From NCBI GenBank assembly GCA_944384205.1, contig CALWSL010000001.1, forward strand, positions 124,001-188,000: DNA of 64,000 nt, in the 5' to 3' direction. This document shows positions 63,107-64,000 of this stretch, in pieces. The translations under genes and the position numbers were made by a program. Numbering within the stretch: the first letter of the stretch is position 1; the number at the start of each line of letters is the position of its first letter. Under the pieces are notes generated by a model. The model was not told the origin of the DNA, searched no databases, and saw only the letters and a list, made by a program, of their open reading frames with translations. Source of the DNA: an uncultured Acetatifactor sp. Its GTDB lineage: Bacteria; Bacillota; Clostridia; Lachnospirales; Lachnospiraceae.

Positions 63107-64000
63107 CACTGTTACCTGAGACACTCAAAATATGTTGTTTCAGTCTGACATTTTCAGGTTTTTCAAGTGATTCATCCCGGTTCAGCAGACATTCTACCGC
63201 CTCGTCCGCCTGTTTCAAAATCCCCGCATCCGCATAAATGTCTGCGTTGCGGAAGGAAAATTCACCGCTTTGCCGCACGCCGAATAATTCGCCGGGACCG
63301 CGCAGCTTCAAATCCTCCGATGCAATATGGAATCCGTCGTTGGAATGATTTAATATCTCCAGTCGTTCCATGGTTTCCTTCTTCTCATTGGCACTTACAA
63401 AAATACAATAACTCTGGTATGCGCCCCGCCCCACGCGTCCGCGTAGCTGATGTAATGTTGCAAGCCCGAATCTCTCTGCATTTTCCACCATCATAACCGT
63501 GGCGTTCGGAACGTTAATGCCCACCTCAATTACTGTCGTGGAAACCAATACATCTATATTATGTGCCGCAAACTCCTCCATAATCCTGTTTTTATCGGCA
63601 GGACGCATTTTTCCGTGTAAGTATGAGACTTGAATGTGGTCGGGAAGCGCCGCTTTTAACCTGACAGTGTAATCCACGACATTTTTCACATCCTCCAACT
63701 CGCCCTCGCACACCTGGGGACAAATTACATACGCCTGTCTGCCCTGTGCCACCTCTCCGGCAATAAATTCATAGGCTTTTGGGCGGTAAGAAGTATTTAC
63801 CACACAGTTTTTTATTGGTAGCCGGTCTGCGGGAAGCTCATCAATAACCGAAATATTTAAGTCGCCATAGAGGATAATCGCAAGCGTTCTGGGAATGGGA
63901 GTTGCACTCATAACAAGAACATGGGGATTTTTGCCTTTTGCCGCCAGATGCTCACGCTGTCTCACGCCGAAACGGTGCTGCTCGTCCGTCACGACTAACG
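63087..64000 (-). CDS. recG: ATP-dependent DNA helicase RecG, C-terminal part (truncated by window edge)
   Basis: RecG remodels stalled replication forks and branched DNA. This is the 3' part of the gene; the frame is open to the window edge (LVVTDEQHRFGVRQR, which contains the DEQH-type Walker B motif). Helicase motifs seen are SATPIPRT, VICPQ, VSTTVIEVGINVPNAT and HQLRGRVGRG, with the RecG C-terminal ILNHSNDGFHIASEDLKLRGPGE region. The N-terminal wedge domain lies beyond the window. The GTG at 63992 is internal. Confidence 0.95.
   Translation of the reverse strand, partial: LVVTDEQHRFGVRQREHLAAKGKNPHVLVMSATPIPRTLAIILYGDLNISVIDELPADRLPIKNCVVNTSYRPKAYEFIAGEVAQGRQAYVICPQVCEGELEDVKNVVDYTVRLKAALPDHIQVSYLHGKMRPADKNRIMEEFAAHNIDVLVSTTVIEVGINVPNATVMMVENAERFGLATLHQLRGRVGRGAYQSYCIFVSANEKKETMERLEILNHSNDGFHIASEDLKLRGPGELFGVRQSGEFSFRNADIYADAGILKQADEAVECLLNRDESLEKPENVRLKQHILSVSGNSVDFRSI

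Overview
The window reads as chromosomal DNA of a low-to-mid GC Gram-positive anaerobe of the class Clostridia, most likely a Lachnospiraceae. The pointers are a MinCDE-RodA-PBP2 block, SepF and a YlmE-type protein, a divergent LexA/YneA-like SOS pair, rubrerythrin, paired TIGR03960/TIGR03936 radical-SAM proteins beside RNase E/G, a short HisG with HisZ, Prp with a processed L27 leader, and a YlbJ-like sporulation membrane protein. Ribosome binding sites are strong AGGAGG types. No rRNA, tRNA or CRISPR array was seen. The species cannot be named from the sequence alone.

Layout. 1-7186 (+): a 5'-truncated PBP2 gene, a 145-nt folded intergenic element, minC-minD-minE, rodA, mgsA and a DacA-type carboxypeptidase; this is a rod-shape and septum-placement cluster. 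7270-13885 (+): a P-loop protein, a HlyD-like membrane protein, the YlmE-type PLP protein, sepF, aroB, lspA, a RluD-type pseudouridine synthase and a cytidylate kinase-like protein. 13917-18365 (+): an L21 leader, rplU-prp-rpmA-obg-yhbY-nadD-yqeK-rsfS, a ribosome assembly and NAD operon. 18422-22608: DUF378 and lexA (-), a LysM/YneA-like gene (+) across a shared SOS operator, an Xer-type recombinase and a TtcA-like protein (-), and rubrerythrin (+). 22713-24602 (+): an AI-2E-family permease and dtd.

24620-30700 is the accessory region. A tetrahydrofolate (THF) riboswitch is still recognisable, but the folate ECF transporter S-component gene it should control (folT) is reduced to its last ~75 codons. 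Sixteen bases after the folT stop lies the end of a compact, cargo-free Tn7-like transposon (about 25030-30505) encoding TnsA, TnsB, TnsC and a TniQ/TnsD-like protein. Multiple TnsB-type end repeats flank it, and a 25-bp direct repeat of the folT 3' end sits on both sides. The geometry is that of Tn7 at glmS: target gene stop codon, short gap, tnsA-proximal end, then tnsA-B-C-tniQ. I infer that the folT 3' end is the attachment site. After it come a lipoprotein of unknown function and an orphan reading frame.

31630-41281 (-): an AlkD-like protein, a D-2-hydroxyacid dehydrogenase, NUDIX, RNase E/G, the two radical-SAM-associated proteins, and a MoxR-DUF58-DUF4129-like cluster. 42005-47085 (-): a histidine operon hisZ-hisG-hisD-hisB-hisIE behind a near-consensus promoter; the HisIE protein carries an extra N-terminal HisF-like barrel that has lost catalytic residues. 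47190-53539 (-): RecU, pseudouridine synthases, an SDR, a YgiQ radical SAM protein and a HAD phosphatase. 53621-54532 (+): the YlbJ-like gene behind a sigma-E-like promoter. 54517-64000 (-): an amidase, a coiled-coil protein, coaD, rsmD, a type II topoisomerase pair lacking the GyrA box, degV and the 3' part of recG, which runs off the right edge.
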